This document shows, one piece after another, positions 16,736 through 25,037 of a stretch of DNA of 64,000 bases (within the stretch, counting starts at the first letter, position 1; every line of letters starts with the position of its first letter). The notes below the pieces were generated by a model. The model was not told the DNA's origin. It made no database searches and worked only from the letters and a program-made list of their open reading frames with translations. The position numbers and the translations under genes are program-made. The DNA comes from Pokkaliibacter sp046614695 (lineage in GTDB: Bacteria; Pseudomonadota; Gammaproteobacteria; Pseudomonadales; Balneatricaceae). The stretch lies in contig NZ_JBKKHQ010000001.1 of the NCBI RefSeq assembly GCF_046614695.1, positions 416,917 through 480,916 on the forward strand. Reading direction: 5' to 3'.

Positions 16736-17122
16736 TTAGTCCATTGACTCAATGAGTCGGCGCATATCGGAGATTTTGCGGCTCACCACCTTGTCCAGAT
16801 GTTCCAGCTCTGCCATCAGGCGTTCTTTCTCGCTCATCTTCTGCTGATCACGAGCAACCAGCCGGTCCAGCTCTTCGACCGCCTTCAACAGATAAGGGCT
16901 CATCTCAGTCACTTCGCGGTAATGCTGATTGCCTTCATTAACCCGTACCGTTTTCTGGAAACGCTTAAACTTGAACTTCTTGGAACGGGAGAACCAGTCG
17001 CCTTTGTCCTTCTTAAAGTAGATTTTCAGGACATCATCGTCACCTTCCAGGCGCAGGGTATAGCGCTCAATATCAGTGACATCTTCAACGCCCATCTCAG
17101 TCAGATGACGAAATTCGCTCAT
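16736..17122 (-). CDS. DUF3461 family protein
   Basis: A 128-residue protein starting MSEFRHLTEMGVEDVTDIERYTLR, then DDVLKIYFKKDKGDWFSRSKKFKFKR and a predicted coiled-coil C-terminal half from about residue 72 (SPYLLKAVEELDRLV through KISDMRRLIESM). This order matches the DUF3461 family of gammaproteobacteria. The conserved basic KKFKFKRFQKTV segment could bind nucleic acid, but the family has no established function that I know. It is transcribed away from the cold-shock gene. Confidence 0.75.
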   Translation of the reverse strand: MSEFRHLTEMGVEDVTDIERYTLRLEGDDDVLKIYFKKDKGDWFSRSKKFKFKRFQKTVRVNEGNQHYREVTEMSPYLLKAVEELDRLVARDQQKMSEKERLMAELEHLDKVVSRKISDMRRLIESMD

Positions 17123-17428
17123 GTTAAACCTCCAAGAGTAGTAATACTTTAGTCTTATTTTAACGTGTCTTAGCCAGAAAAACTTATTGAAAATGACATT
17201 TTTTTTAGATTAAAGGCAAAAATCTTTTCTTTCACTGCAGAAATAGCAGTGTATTCCACTAAGGGATAATTCAAAGGGTTACAAAGGCCATTGTGCTTTG
17301 AAGATTTCTCACCTATTCTCGGTCTTGCTTGAGTTTTCTGACAGCTAGGTAATCTATAACGATATCTGCCTTATCTGCTGAAAGCCTTGATCTCAAATTG
17401 GAATTGTTTTGATCTGACAGGAGAGGTT
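17123..17428. promoter_or_regulatory. Divergent region and long leader of the cold-shock gene
   Basis: About 306 AT-rich bases between the DUF3461 gene and the cold-shock gene. It contains a TTGAAA (near 17187) and T/A-rich blocks that could serve promoters in either direction. The part nearer 17429 would form a long 5' leader, as is common for csp genes. I see no gene. Confidence 0.4.
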
Positions 17429-17638
17429 ATGTCTGATCCCCGCCAAGGCACCGTAAAATGGTTTAATGACACCAAGGGATTTGGTTTCATCGCCCAAGAC
17501 ACCGGTCCCGACGTATTCGTACACTTCAGTGCCATTCAGCAGAAAGGCCGCAAGACCCTTGTAGAAGGCCAGCGAGTCACGTTTGACTTAGCTGAGAGCC
17601 AGAAAGGTTTGCAGGCTTCTAATGTGAACGTGCTCTGA
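17429..17638 (+). CDS. Cold-shock domain protein (CspA family)
   Basis: A 69-residue single cold-shock domain. GTVKWFNDTKGFGFIAQD contains RNP1 (KGFGFI), DVFVHFSAI contains RNP2, and LVEGQRVTFDL follows. It binds single-stranded RNA or DNA and melts mRNA structure. Start ATG at 17429 lies directly after AGGAGAGG. The long AT-rich upstream leader is typical of cold-induced csp genes, but other CspA paralogues are constitutive and the sequence cannot decide. A strong terminator follows seven bases after the stop. Confidence 0.95.
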   Translation: MSDPRQGTVKWFNDTKGFGFIAQDTGPDVFVHFSAIQQKGRKTLVEGQRVTFDLAESQKGLQASNVNVL

Positions 17639-17644
17639 TTATCG

Positions 17645-17669
17645 GATGGCGCCTTAAGGCGCCATCTTT
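17645..17669 (+). terminator. Terminator of the cold-shock gene
   Basis: GATGGCGCC and GGCGCCATC form a nine-base-pair stem around TTAA, followed by TTTA. The T-run is short but the stem is strong. Confidence 0.75.
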
Positions 17670-17968
17670 ATATCTGCCGTGAGTAAACATATCTTAAAGC
17701 TTCAAACTTATTTCTGAACGACATCGTAAAAATATTATTGCGACATATCTTACTTTGTCTCCTTCATATAAATGCTTCCTCGCTTTACTAAATTAATAAT
17801 TGCCAATAAGAAAATTTCATCCGGCGAAATCTTTTTCTCTTAAATAAAGACTATCCAAAAGTAGCAATTCATTCTCTGACCCAGGTCATAGGATCTATTT
17901 CAGATAATTCTTATCGACACCTCCTTCACTGTCCCACAGCTTCTGCCTTCGACCAGGCCCCCCTGCCC

Positions 17969-17995
17969 TTTGAAAAGCTAAACCTGTACCCATCT
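17969..17995 (+). promoter_or_regulatory. Sigma32-like heat-shock promoter of lon2
   Basis: TTTGAAA (17969-17975), a 12-base gap, and ACCCATCT (17988-17995) fit the sigma32 pattern CTTGAAA-N11-16-CCCCATNT with small deviations. A start site near 18003 leaves a leader of about 65 bases before the ATG at 18068. Confidence 0.55.
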
Positions 17996-18067
17996 TTAAT
18001 GTCATTCATGGACGGTCTACGCCGTCACGTTCACAAGCCGCCACTGCGGCGAGATGGAGAAACACTG

Positions 18068-20512
18068 ATGTCAGATCAGGAGCACGACATTCCCGAAGTT
18101 ATCAGTGCTGACACAAACGGCTCAGGGCTGATCCTTCCCAACCAGGCACTCCCGGATAAGCTACATCTGCTACCGGTGAATAATCGCCCCTTTTTTCCCG
18201 CACAGGTTCACCCGTTGATGGTGGGAGCCGAGCGCTGGCACGACACACTGGAACGGGTCATGAAAACCCCGCACCAGATGGTTGGTCTCTGCTTTGTTGG
18301 TGATCGGGATCTGGACAGTTTACGCCCTGAAGACTTCCCAGCCGTTGGCTGCATCGTCCGGGTCCATCGGATGAATGAAGGTGATGGCCAGATTCAGTTT
18401 ATTGCCCAGGGTCTTGAACGCTTCAAAATCCGCGGATGGCTGAGCCGTAAGGCGCCGTATCTGGTTGAAGTGGATTACCCCAAGACACCTCAGGAAGATC
18501 AGGACGAGCTTAAAGCCTATGGCATGGCGGTGATCCAGGCCATCAAGGAGCTATTGCCTCATAACCCGCTTTACAGTGAAGAGCTGAAACATTACCTGAA
18601 CCGCTTTAGCCCCAATGATCCTTCGCCTTTGTGTGACTTTGCCGCAGCCATTACGACGGCCAAGGGTGAAGAGCTTCAGGCCATTCTTGAAACGTTCCCG
18701 CTGATTCGACGTATGGAAAAGGTCTTAATCCTGCTTCGAAAAGAGCTGGAGATGGCCAAGCTGCAAAGCTCCATCCGTCAGGAAGTGAATGACAAAATCG
18801 AAGATCGGCAGCGCGAGTTTTTCCTCAAAGAGCAGCTAAAAGTTATCCAGCGTGAACTGGGGCTCGAAAAAGACGACCGCAGCAGCGATGTCGACATGTT
18901 CAGGGAGCGCGCCAGCAAACTCACCATGCCGGAAGCGGTTCAAAAGCGCTTTGATGATGAGATCAGCAAGCTGTCGGTGCTTGAGACAGGCTCCTCCGAG
19001 TACAGCGTCACGCGCAACTACCTCGACTGGATTACATCGTTACCCTGGGGGAAACACAGCAAGGATAAGCTGGATCTCAAACGCGCCAAGCGCACCCTGG
19101 ACAAGCATCATGAAGGCCTCGGGGACATTAAAGAGCGTATTCTGGAGTTTCTTGCGCTCGGCGCCTGGAAGGGTGAAGTCACCGGCTCCATTGTGCTGCT
19201 TGTTGGTCCTCCCGGTGTAGGTAAAACCTCCATTGGTCGAGCCATCGCAGACTCTCTTGGTCGCAAGTTCTATCGTTTCAGTCTTGGCGGAATGCGGGAC
19301 GAAGCCGAGATCAAGGGCCATCGCCGCACCTATGTCGGGGCAATGCCTGGCAAGCTTGCCCAGGCGTTAAAAGAAGTGGGGTCAGAGAATCCGGTCATTA
19401 TGCTGGATGAAATCGACAAAATGGGAACCTCCTATCAAGGTGACCCGGCATCCGCCTTGCTTGAAGTGCTGGACCCTGAACAAAACAATGACTTCCTGGA
19501 TCACTATCTGGACTTGCGCCTGGACCTCTCAAAAGTGCTCTTCGTGTGTACCGCCAACCAGCTCGACACTATTCCCGGACCATTGCTGGATCGCATGGAA
19601 GTCATTCGTCTTGCGGGTTATCTGGGCGAAGAAAAGGTGGATATCGTCAAACGCCATCTCTGGCCCAAACTGCTTGAGCGTGCAGGTGTGGCACGTTCCA
19701 ACGTGCGCATTACCGACCCGGCGCTCACAGAGCTGGTGCAGCACTATGCGCGTGAAGCTGGCGTTCGCCAACTGGAGAAGCTCCTGCAAAAAATTCTGCG
19801 CAAGGCAGTTCGCAAATTGCTTGAGGACGAGATCAGCCGTGTCGTAATCACCCCAACCAATCTGGTCGAATTTGTAGGAGCGCCACGTTTTCGCCCGGAA
19901 GAAGTCATGCAGGGACAAGGGATCGTCACCGGTCTTGCCTGGACAGCCATGGGCGGAGCCACTCTACCGGTTGAGGCTAATGAAATTCACCGGATTAACC
20001 GTGGTTTCAAGCTCACAGGTAAACTAGGTGATGTCATGAAGGAGTCGGCTGAGATCGCCTACAGCTTTGTAAGTGCTCATGCTGACAGCTTTGCGCCTGG
20101 CACATCCGCCTTCGAGAAAGGCTTTATCCACCTTCACGTACCTGAAGGTGCCACGCCAAAGGATGGCCCCAGCGCAGGTGTGACCATGGCAACGGCCCTG
20201 CTTTCTTTAGCGCGTGAACAATCGCCCAAGCCAGGCATCGCCATGACCGGAGAGCTGACGCTCACAGGTAAAGTGCTTCCGGTGGGTGGTATCAGAGAGA
20301 AAGTCATTGCCGCAAAACGAAGCGGTATTACAGAGCTGATCCTGCCAAAGGCTAACGAGCGAGACTTCGACGAGCTGCCTGACTACGTTAAAGCAGGCGT
20401 TACAGCGCACTTTGCAAGCCAGTATCAGGATGTCTTTAACGTGGCATTTCCAGTAGCTACTGAGACTAAAAAGCCTGCCAAGAAAACAGCTCGCAAAAAG
20501 CCAAAAACCTGA
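18068..20512 (+). CDS. Lon2/AsrA-type ATP-dependent protease
   Basis: An 814-residue Lon-family protease. The N-terminal LAN domain has HLLPVNNRPFFPAQVHPLMV; a coiled coil follows. The AAA+ domain has Walker A GPPGVGKT, Walker B VIMLDEIDK and an arginine-finger region. The C-terminal Ser-Lys protease has catalytic Ser in PKDGPSAGVTMA and Lys in EKVIAAKRSG. Phrases such as IKELLPHNPLYSEELK match Pseudomonas AsrA (PA0779, aminoglycoside-induced stress protease) better than canonical Lon. Start ATG at 18068 has GGAG eight bases upstream; a start at 17999 would precede the predicted transcription start. The C-terminus is a Lys-rich tail (KKPAKKTARKK). Confidence 0.93.
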   Translation: MSDQEHDIPEVISADTNGSGLILPNQALPDKLHLLPVNNRPFFPAQVHPLMVGAERWHDTLERVMKTPHQMVGLCFVGDRDLDSLRPEDFPAVGCIVRVHRMNEGDGQIQFIAQGLERFKIRGWLSRKAPYLVEVDYPKTPQEDQDELKAYGMAVIQAIKELLPHNPLYSEELKHYLNRFSPNDPSPLCDFAAAITTAKGEELQAILETFPLIRRMEKVLILLRKELEMAKLQSSIRQEVNDKIEDRQREFFLKEQLKVIQRELGLEKDDRSSDVDMFRERASKLTMPEAVQKRFDDEISKLSVLETGSSEYSVTRNYLDWITSLPWGKHSKDKLDLKRAKRTLDKHHEGLGDIKERILEFLALGAWKGEVTGSIVLLVGPPGVGKTSIGRAIADSLGRKFYRFSLGGMRDEAEIKGHRRTYVGAMPGKLAQALKEVGSENPVIMLDEIDKMGTSYQGDPASALLEVLDPEQNNDFLDHYLDLRLDLSKVLFVCTANQLDTIPGPLLDRMEVIRLAGYLGEEKVDIVKRHLWPKLLERAGVARSNVRITDPALTELVQHYAREAGVRQLEKLLQKILRKAVRKLLEDEISRVVITPTNLVEFVGAPRFRPEEVMQGQGIVTGLAWTAMGGATLPVEANEIHRINRGFKLTGKLGDVMKESAEIAYSFVSAHADSFAPGTSAFEKGFIHLHVPEGATPKDGPSAGVTMATALLSLAREQSPKPGIAMTGELTLTGKVLPVGGIREKVIAAKRSGITELILPKANERDFDELPDYVKAGVTAHFASQYQDVFNVAFPVATETKKPAKKTARKKPKT

Positions 20513-20543
20513 ACGCTAGCATTGCCAGCTTCAGACTGACAGC

Positions 20544-20574
20544 AAAAAGCCCTTGATTACCAAGGGCTTTTTTT
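20544..20574 (+). terminator. Terminator of lon2
   Basis: AAAAAGCCCTTG pairs with CAAGGGCTTTTTTT around ATTAC, about 30 bases after the stop. It also works on the minus strand for the convergent FAD oxidoreductase gene. Confidence 0.92.
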
Positions 20575-20603
20575 GTTGATTCCACTCATGTACAGCAGCG
20601 CGG

Positions 20604-21602
20604 TTACAAGGTTGCCAGAATCGACCTTGCGCAATAAAGACCGCTCTGCCAGGCAGCCTCAACACTATTGCCTTTCAGCCAGTCACCACAAATAGCCACT
20701 CGACGGCGCTCATCATAATAAGCCGGAGCTTCCGCAGAGGAGATGTGCTCGGCATAGCGCCAGCGGTGTACATGTAAACTTTCCATCGCGGCGGGACTTA
20801 CACCAATCAGCTTGGCAACTTCAGGAATAATCAACGCTGAGACTTCTTCCGGCGTTTGCTCAAGATGTTCACGTGACCAACGGCGATGGGTTTGCGCCAC
20901 CCAGACTTCAGTATCATGCTCAGCTCCAGGCTTGGAGGAAACACGCACCAAGCGGCGAAGAGAGCTGTGTCCGGTCAGATCCAGCCAATCAAATGGCTGA
21001 TAACAAGGCATTCGTGTGGAAATGGCCAAAGACCAGCATGGCTCAGCGTTGGCAGCATTGGCATAAGCCTGCAATGCGGGCGATTGATTCAACAATACCT
21101 TGGCCTGCTCTGCAGGAACCGCCAAAACGCAGGCATCAAAATTACCCAGAGACTCAGTATCCGTGATCGGCGTGATATAGCGCCGCTCTGACTCCAGCTC
21201 AATAACACGCTGACTGGTACGAATATCCAGATCTGCTGAAAGCTCTTTAAGAAAAGCATTCATTTTCGGCACGCCGACCCAGAAACTTTTCCCACCGACA
21301 AGCCTAAACCCCTCGCCTGCCAGCCATAATGCTTGTTGTGGCCGCCAGAGCGTGGCTTCAGTAAAGCTCTCAAGCCATTCGATAAATGCAGAGTTTGATG
21401 CCTGAAATGCGGTCGTGCCCATATCGAGCCCGGTAGAGTTAGGCAAGCGTTTCGAACTCAACCGGCCACCGACTCCCCGGCTCTTCTCAAATACGACCAC
21501 TTCATGGCCGGCTTTTTTCAGAGCATGAGCACAAACCAGGCCAGCGATACCTGCGCCAATCACTGCAAAACGCTTGCTTACCTTTTGCTCACTCAACCGC
21601 AT
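20604..21602 (-). CDS. FAD/NAD(P)-binding oxidoreductase, renalase-like
   Basis: A 332-residue flavoprotein. The dinucleotide-binding fold VIGAGIAGLVCAHALKKAGH, the acid-ending VVVFEKSRGVGGR and a C-terminal FAD contact (RVAICGDWLKGNSVEAAWQSG) are clear. Proteins of this type (NAD(P)-binding, renalase-like) are frequent members of LitR/photolyase clusters in marine gammaproteobacteria. The substrate is unknown. It lies 105 bases downstream of the epimerase gene on the same strand and is probably cotranscribed with it from the promoter near 22700-22850. Confidence 0.8.
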   Translation of the reverse strand: MRLSEQKVSKRFAVIGAGIAGLVCAHALKKAGHEVVVFEKSRGVGGRLSSKRLPNSTGLDMGTTAFQASNSAFIEWLESFTEATLWRPQQALWLAGEGFRLVGGKSFWVGVPKMNAFLKELSADLDIRTSQRVIELESERRYITPITDTESLGNFDACVLAVPAEQAKVLLNQSPALQAYANAANAEPCWSLAISTRMPCYQPFDWLDLTGHSSLRRLVRVSSKPGAEHDTEVWVAQTHRRWSREHLEQTPEEVSALIIPEVAKLIGVSPAAMESLHVHRWRYAEHISSAEAPAYYDERRRVAICGDWLKGNSVEAAWQSGLYCARSILATL

Positions 21603-21707
21603 TTCTGTTGATTATCTCCATTGATCGCGTTGCTAAAGCACTTTTTAAACTGCCTGACATCATAGCCTCAGCGCACTGCTGAACGCCATGCTTCAGGACG
21701 CCCGGGA

Positions 21708-22625
21708 TCAGGCTTTTGTTTCTGGCTTTTTCTCAAAAATGGCTGACAGGGCCTCATCCAGCTGAGGATAGGCAAAAATAAAGCCAGCCTCTTCCAATCG
21801 TTCCGGTATCACCTTCTGACCCTGTGTCACCAACTCAGCCGCCTCACCCAGCAACAGATGCATCACGGAGGCAGGCATTGGCAATATCGCAGGGCGATGT
21901 AGCACCTGACCTAAAGATTTGGCAAAACTACGGTTAGACACTGGGTGCGGAGCAGTGAGATTGAAAGCCCCTTGCAAGGTGGGATTTTTCAGCAGGAATA
22001 CCACAGCGTCCAGCCAGTCCTGCAGATGAATCCAGGACATCACCTGATTGCCATCACCAATAGGCCCACCCAAGCCCAGCCTGAAGGGTGGCAACATCTG
22101 TTTGAGCGCACCCTTTTGCTTATCCAGCACAACGCCGGTGCGCAGCAAACAAACTCGCGTCCCCTGATTTTGCGCATGCAAAGCGGCCTCTTCCCAATCT
22201 CGACATAGCTGATGAGGGAAGCACTCCTGTGCTGATGAACTTTCAGTCAGCGTTTGACGGGGAGAACAGTTTCCGTAGTAACCACAGGCGGAACCACTCA
22301 GCATAACCGGAATGGGCGACTCAGCCTGAGACATCCACCGCACCAGCGTCTGGGTCTGACCGATACGGGAGTCTCTCAGCTCCTGCTTGCGGCCATCGGT
22401 CCAGCGCGCCCCAAGAATTGGAGCACCAGCTAAATTAATGACTGCATCCCATTGCTGTTCTTTGTGTGATGGAAGGTGCTCGAACAGCGTCACGGCAGAT
22501 GGCAGAACCTTGCGGGCCCTATCAACATTACGAACCCAGGCGCCAACATTATCGCCATTCGCCAGTAGTAAAGGTGCAAGGGCGCTGCCTAAAAAGCCGG
22601 TTCCACCCGTCATTAAGATATTCAT
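21708..22625 (-). CDS. TIGR01777-type NAD-dependent epimerase (YfcH-like)
   Basis: A 305-residue extended short-chain dehydrogenase. It starts MNILMTGGTGFLGSALAPLLL (Rossmann glycine motif), has DAVINLAGAPILGARWTDGRK, SGSACGYYG, the LRTGVVLDKQKGALKQMLPPFRLGLGG stretch typical of TIGR01777, and MSWIHLQDWLDAV. The function of the family is not settled. It diverges from the DUF523/DUF1722 gene across a region carrying the predicted LitR operator, and shares the light-cluster context of its neighbours. Confidence 0.85.
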   Translation of the reverse strand: MNILMTGGTGFLGSALAPLLLANGDNVGAWVRNVDRARKVLPSAVTLFEHLPSHKEQQWDAVINLAGAPILGARWTDGRKQELRDSRIGQTQTLVRWMSQAESPIPVMLSGSACGYYGNCSPRQTLTESSSAQECFPHQLCRDWEEAALHAQNQGTRVCLLRTGVVLDKQKGALKQMLPPFRLGLGGPIGDGNQVMSWIHLQDWLDAVVFLLKNPTLQGAFNLTAPHPVSNRSFAKSLGQVLHRPAILPMPASVMHLLLGEAAELVTQGQKVIPERLEEAGFIFAYPQLDEALSAIFEKKPETKA

Positions 22626-22791
22626 GGTTCCCTCCCTACAGCACAGTACTGAAAGCTAAACTACCCTCAGTAATCAGAGTGACTAGACTCGCAGCTTGCG
22701 GTAAAGCGCGTCAAACCCCAGAAGGCAAATACTGCCGCCAGGCATGATTCACTTGCCCCGAGAATGAAAGTTCATTACAACCAAATTCATA

Positions 22792-22821
22792 ACTTATACA
22801 ATATCATTTTTATGTATAACT
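22792..22821. promoter_or_regulatory. Predicted LitR operator, site A
   Basis: ACTTATAC-N14-GTATAACT. The core TATACA-N12-TGTATA is a perfect inverted repeat. The same outer arms with the same spacing occur at 24934-24963. It sits between the divergent TIGR01777 and DUF523/DUF1722 genes and could control both. Confidence 0.7.
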
Positions 22822-22858
22822 ATTTCCTGACAGCCCTTTGTCAAACATGAGGTAGGCT

Positions 22859-23815
22859 ATGAATACTCAGGATGGAATCCTTCTAGGAATTAGCAGTTGC
22901 CTGTTAGGTGAAGAGGTTCGCTTCAATGGTGGACACAAGCAAAGCCGCTATTGCCTTGACGTCCTGTCTAAGTATATGGAGTTTCAGCCTTTCTGCCCGG
23001 AAGTTGCGATTGGCCTTGGTATTCCCAGAGAGCCCATTCGTCTCATCGGAGATCCACAAGCGCCAAGAGCGGTGGGAACCAATAATGCAGAAATGGATGT
23101 CACAGAGGCATTGGCAGAATATGCCCACAAAGTGGCAGACCAGATTGATGGCAAGGTCTCAGGCTATCTTCTGATGAAGAATTCCCCGAGCTGCGGCATG
23201 CATCGCGTCAAGGTCTACCAGAAGAATGGCCATCCTCACATTGACCCTGGTCGCGGTGTTTTTGCTCAGGTATTGAGCGAGCGATTACCGCTGCTCCCCA
23301 TCGAGGAAGAGGCCCGCCTGAACGATGCAGTTCTGAGGGACAATTTCATCACTCGGGTCTACACCTATTACCACTGGCATCAGTTATTAAAGGAAGGCCT
23401 GACGCCCCAGGGATTAATCGAGTTTCATGCACGCCATAAATATCTGGTGATGGCGCATAGCCAAAAACATTACAAGCAGCTTGGGCAGTTACTTAGCAAC
23501 TTGAGTGAGGACCTTGAAGCCCATGCATCGGCATACTTCAAAGGGCTGATAGAAACGCTGGCGACCCCCGCCAGCCGTGGCAACCACACCAATGTGCTAA
23601 TGCATCTGCTGGGGTATCTTAAAGACACGACCCCCTCTACGGTAAGACAAGATATCCTCACCCGTATCGAGCAATATCAGCAGGGCGAACTGCCATTAGT
23701 CGTACCTATTACGTTACTCAAACACCACGTCGATCCTGAAGCGCATCCCTATTTGGCCAATCAGGTTTATCTGCAACCTCATCCCGAAAAGCTGGGACTT
23801 AGAAATGGCATGTAA
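22859..23815 (+). CDS. DUF523 and DUF1722 two-domain protein (YbgA-like)
   Basis: A 318-residue protein. Residues 1-155 are DUF523: GISSCLLGEEVRFNGGHK, FCPEVAIGLGIPREPIRL and a cysteine-bearing MKNSPSCGMHRVKVY. Residues 185-300 are DUF1722 (YbgA): HARHKYLVMAHSQKHYKQLG and GNHTNVLMHLLGYLK. The cysteines of DUF523 suggest an iron-sulfur or redox role, but none is established. E. coli ybgA is next to phrB, and this domain pair is a regular photolyase neighbour. It is transcribed from the region holding operator site A. Confidence 0.88.
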   Translation: MNTQDGILLGISSCLLGEEVRFNGGHKQSRYCLDVLSKYMEFQPFCPEVAIGLGIPREPIRLIGDPQAPRAVGTNNAEMDVTEALAEYAHKVADQIDGKVSGYLLMKNSPSCGMHRVKVYQKNGHPHIDPGRGVFAQVLSERLPLLPIEEEARLNDAVLRDNFITRVYTYYHWHQLLKEGLTPQGLIEFHARHKYLVMAHSQKHYKQLGQLLSNLSEDLEAHASAYFKGLIETLATPASRGNHTNVLMHLLGYLKDTTPSTVRQDILTRIEQYQQGELPLVVPITLLKHHVDPEAHPYLANQVYLQPHPEKLGLRNGM

Positions 23816-23841
23816 CCTCTAGAACGCCATAGCGTTAATGT

Positions 23842-23869
23842 AAAAAAGCCCTCTTATGAGGGCTTTTTT
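23842..23869. terminator. Bidirectional terminator between DUF523/DUF1722 gene and hemH
   Basis: AAAAAAGCCCTC pairs with GAGGGCTTTTTT around TTAT. Both convergent genes can use it. Confidence 0.93.
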
Positions 23870-23892
23870 AATTCAAGACGCCAGGCAGCTAT

Positions 23893-24900
23893 TTACTCAG
23901 GCACGTAGGGCTCCAGTAGTTGAACCAGCGCCCGGATATGCGCTTCATCATCATTAAGGGCGGGGACGTAGTGATAAGTTTCACCACCCGCCTCCATAAA
24001 GACCTCGCGATTCTCCCGGCCGATTTCATCAATCGTTTCCAGACAGTCTGCAGAAAAGCCCGGGCACAGCACGGCGACAGACTTAACGCCTTGCTCTGGA
24101 AGATGCTCAAGGGTCACATCAGTGTAGGGCTTTAGCCACTCGGCCTTGCCGAACCGGGACTGGAACGTGGCCATGTATTGCTCTTCACTCCACCCCATTT
24201 TCTCGGCGACCAAACGCGTCGTCTTCATGCAGAAGCAGTAATAAGGATCACCCTTCATCAGATAGGACTTCGGCGTGCCGTGATAGGAGAAAATCCACTT
24301 CTGCGGCATGCCGTACCGCTCGATATGATCACCAATCGAAGCGCAGAGTGCTGCGATATAGGCCGGGGAATCATGATAGGCATTGATAAAGTGCAACTCA
24401 GGAACCCAGCGCCAGGTTTTCAATGCATCCGCCACCGCATCAAAGGTAGAACCGGTGGTTGAGCCGGAGTACTGAGGATACATCGGCATCACAATCAGCC
24501 GGTTAACCTGCTGTTTGCGAAGTTCATCCAGTGCAGAGCGAATACTGGGGTTTCCATAACGCATACCGAGGACAACAGGGGTATCTGTTCCCAGTGCCAG
24601 TTGAATCTGCTGGGTCTGCTTACGGGAAATTTCCAGTAAAGGAGAGCCTTTATCTGTCCAGACTTTCTGGTAAAGTTTCGCAGATCGCGCAGGACGGGTC
24701 CGTAAAATGATCCCGTGCAGGATACACCACCACGGTAAACGCGGAATTTCGATAACACGAGAGTCCCAAAGAAATTCTGCAAGGTAACGCCTGAGGGCTG
24801 AACTGGTTGGCGCATCCGGGGTACCAAGATTGGCGATAAGAATGCCAGTTTTCACCCCTTGCTTATGATCAAAATCCGTACTGCCAACAAATTGACTCAT
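23893..24900 (-). CDS. hemH: Ferrochelatase
   Basis: A 335-residue protein with ferrochelatase landmarks: GILIANLGTPDAPTSSALRRYL near the start, VLGMRYGNPSIRSAL, VMPMYPQYSGSTTGS, the catalytic His in IFSYHGTPKSYLMKGDPY, a C-terminal FQSRFGKAEWLKPYTD, and AVLCPGFSADCLETIDEIG. It inserts Fe(II) into protoporphyrin IX, the last step of haem synthesis. It diverges from the LitR-like gene over operator site B. Placing hemH under a light-responsive regulator would limit phototoxic protoporphyrin; this is an inference from position. Confidence 0.96.
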   Translation of the reverse strand: MSQFVGSTDFDHKQGVKTGILIANLGTPDAPTSSALRRYLAEFLWDSRVIEIPRLPWWCILHGIILRTRPARSAKLYQKVWTDKGSPLLEISRKQTQQIQLALGTDTPVVLGMRYGNPSIRSALDELRKQQVNRLIVMPMYPQYSGSTTGSTFDAVADALKTWRWVPELHFINAYHDSPAYIAALCASIGDHIERYGMPQKWIFSYHGTPKSYLMKGDPYYCFCMKTTRLVAEKMGWSEEQYMATFQSRFGKAEWLKPYTDVTLEHLPEQGVKSVAVLCPGFSADCLETIDEIGRENREVFMEAGGETYHYVPALNDDEAHIRALVQLLEPYVPE

Positions 24901-24933
24901 GAACGCTCCGTTCAGGCTTGCTAAATACTAAAT

Positions 24934-24963
24934 ACTTATACACATCGTTGTACAAGTATAACT
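24934..24963. promoter_or_regulatory. Predicted LitR operator, site B
   Basis: ACTTATAC-N14-GTATAACT, with arms and spacing identical to site A but a different spacer sequence. It lies between hemH and the LitR-like gene, so it could serve autoregulation, litR-phr and hemH. Confidence 0.7.
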
Positions 24964-25037
24964 TATGGTCTACCATCGGCCTCATATCTTAATGTGAGTT
25001 CTTCGGACTCTAGCCCTTAATACCAAGCAATTGCACC

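Larger units (their letters stand above)
17639..18067. other. Intergenic region between cold-shock gene and lon2
   Basis: About 430 bases. It contains the csp terminator (17645-17669), an AT-rich middle part, the palindrome TGACCCAGGTCA (17878-17888 region, loosely FNR-like) and a sigma32-like promoter near the right end. I see no gene. Confidence 0.5.
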
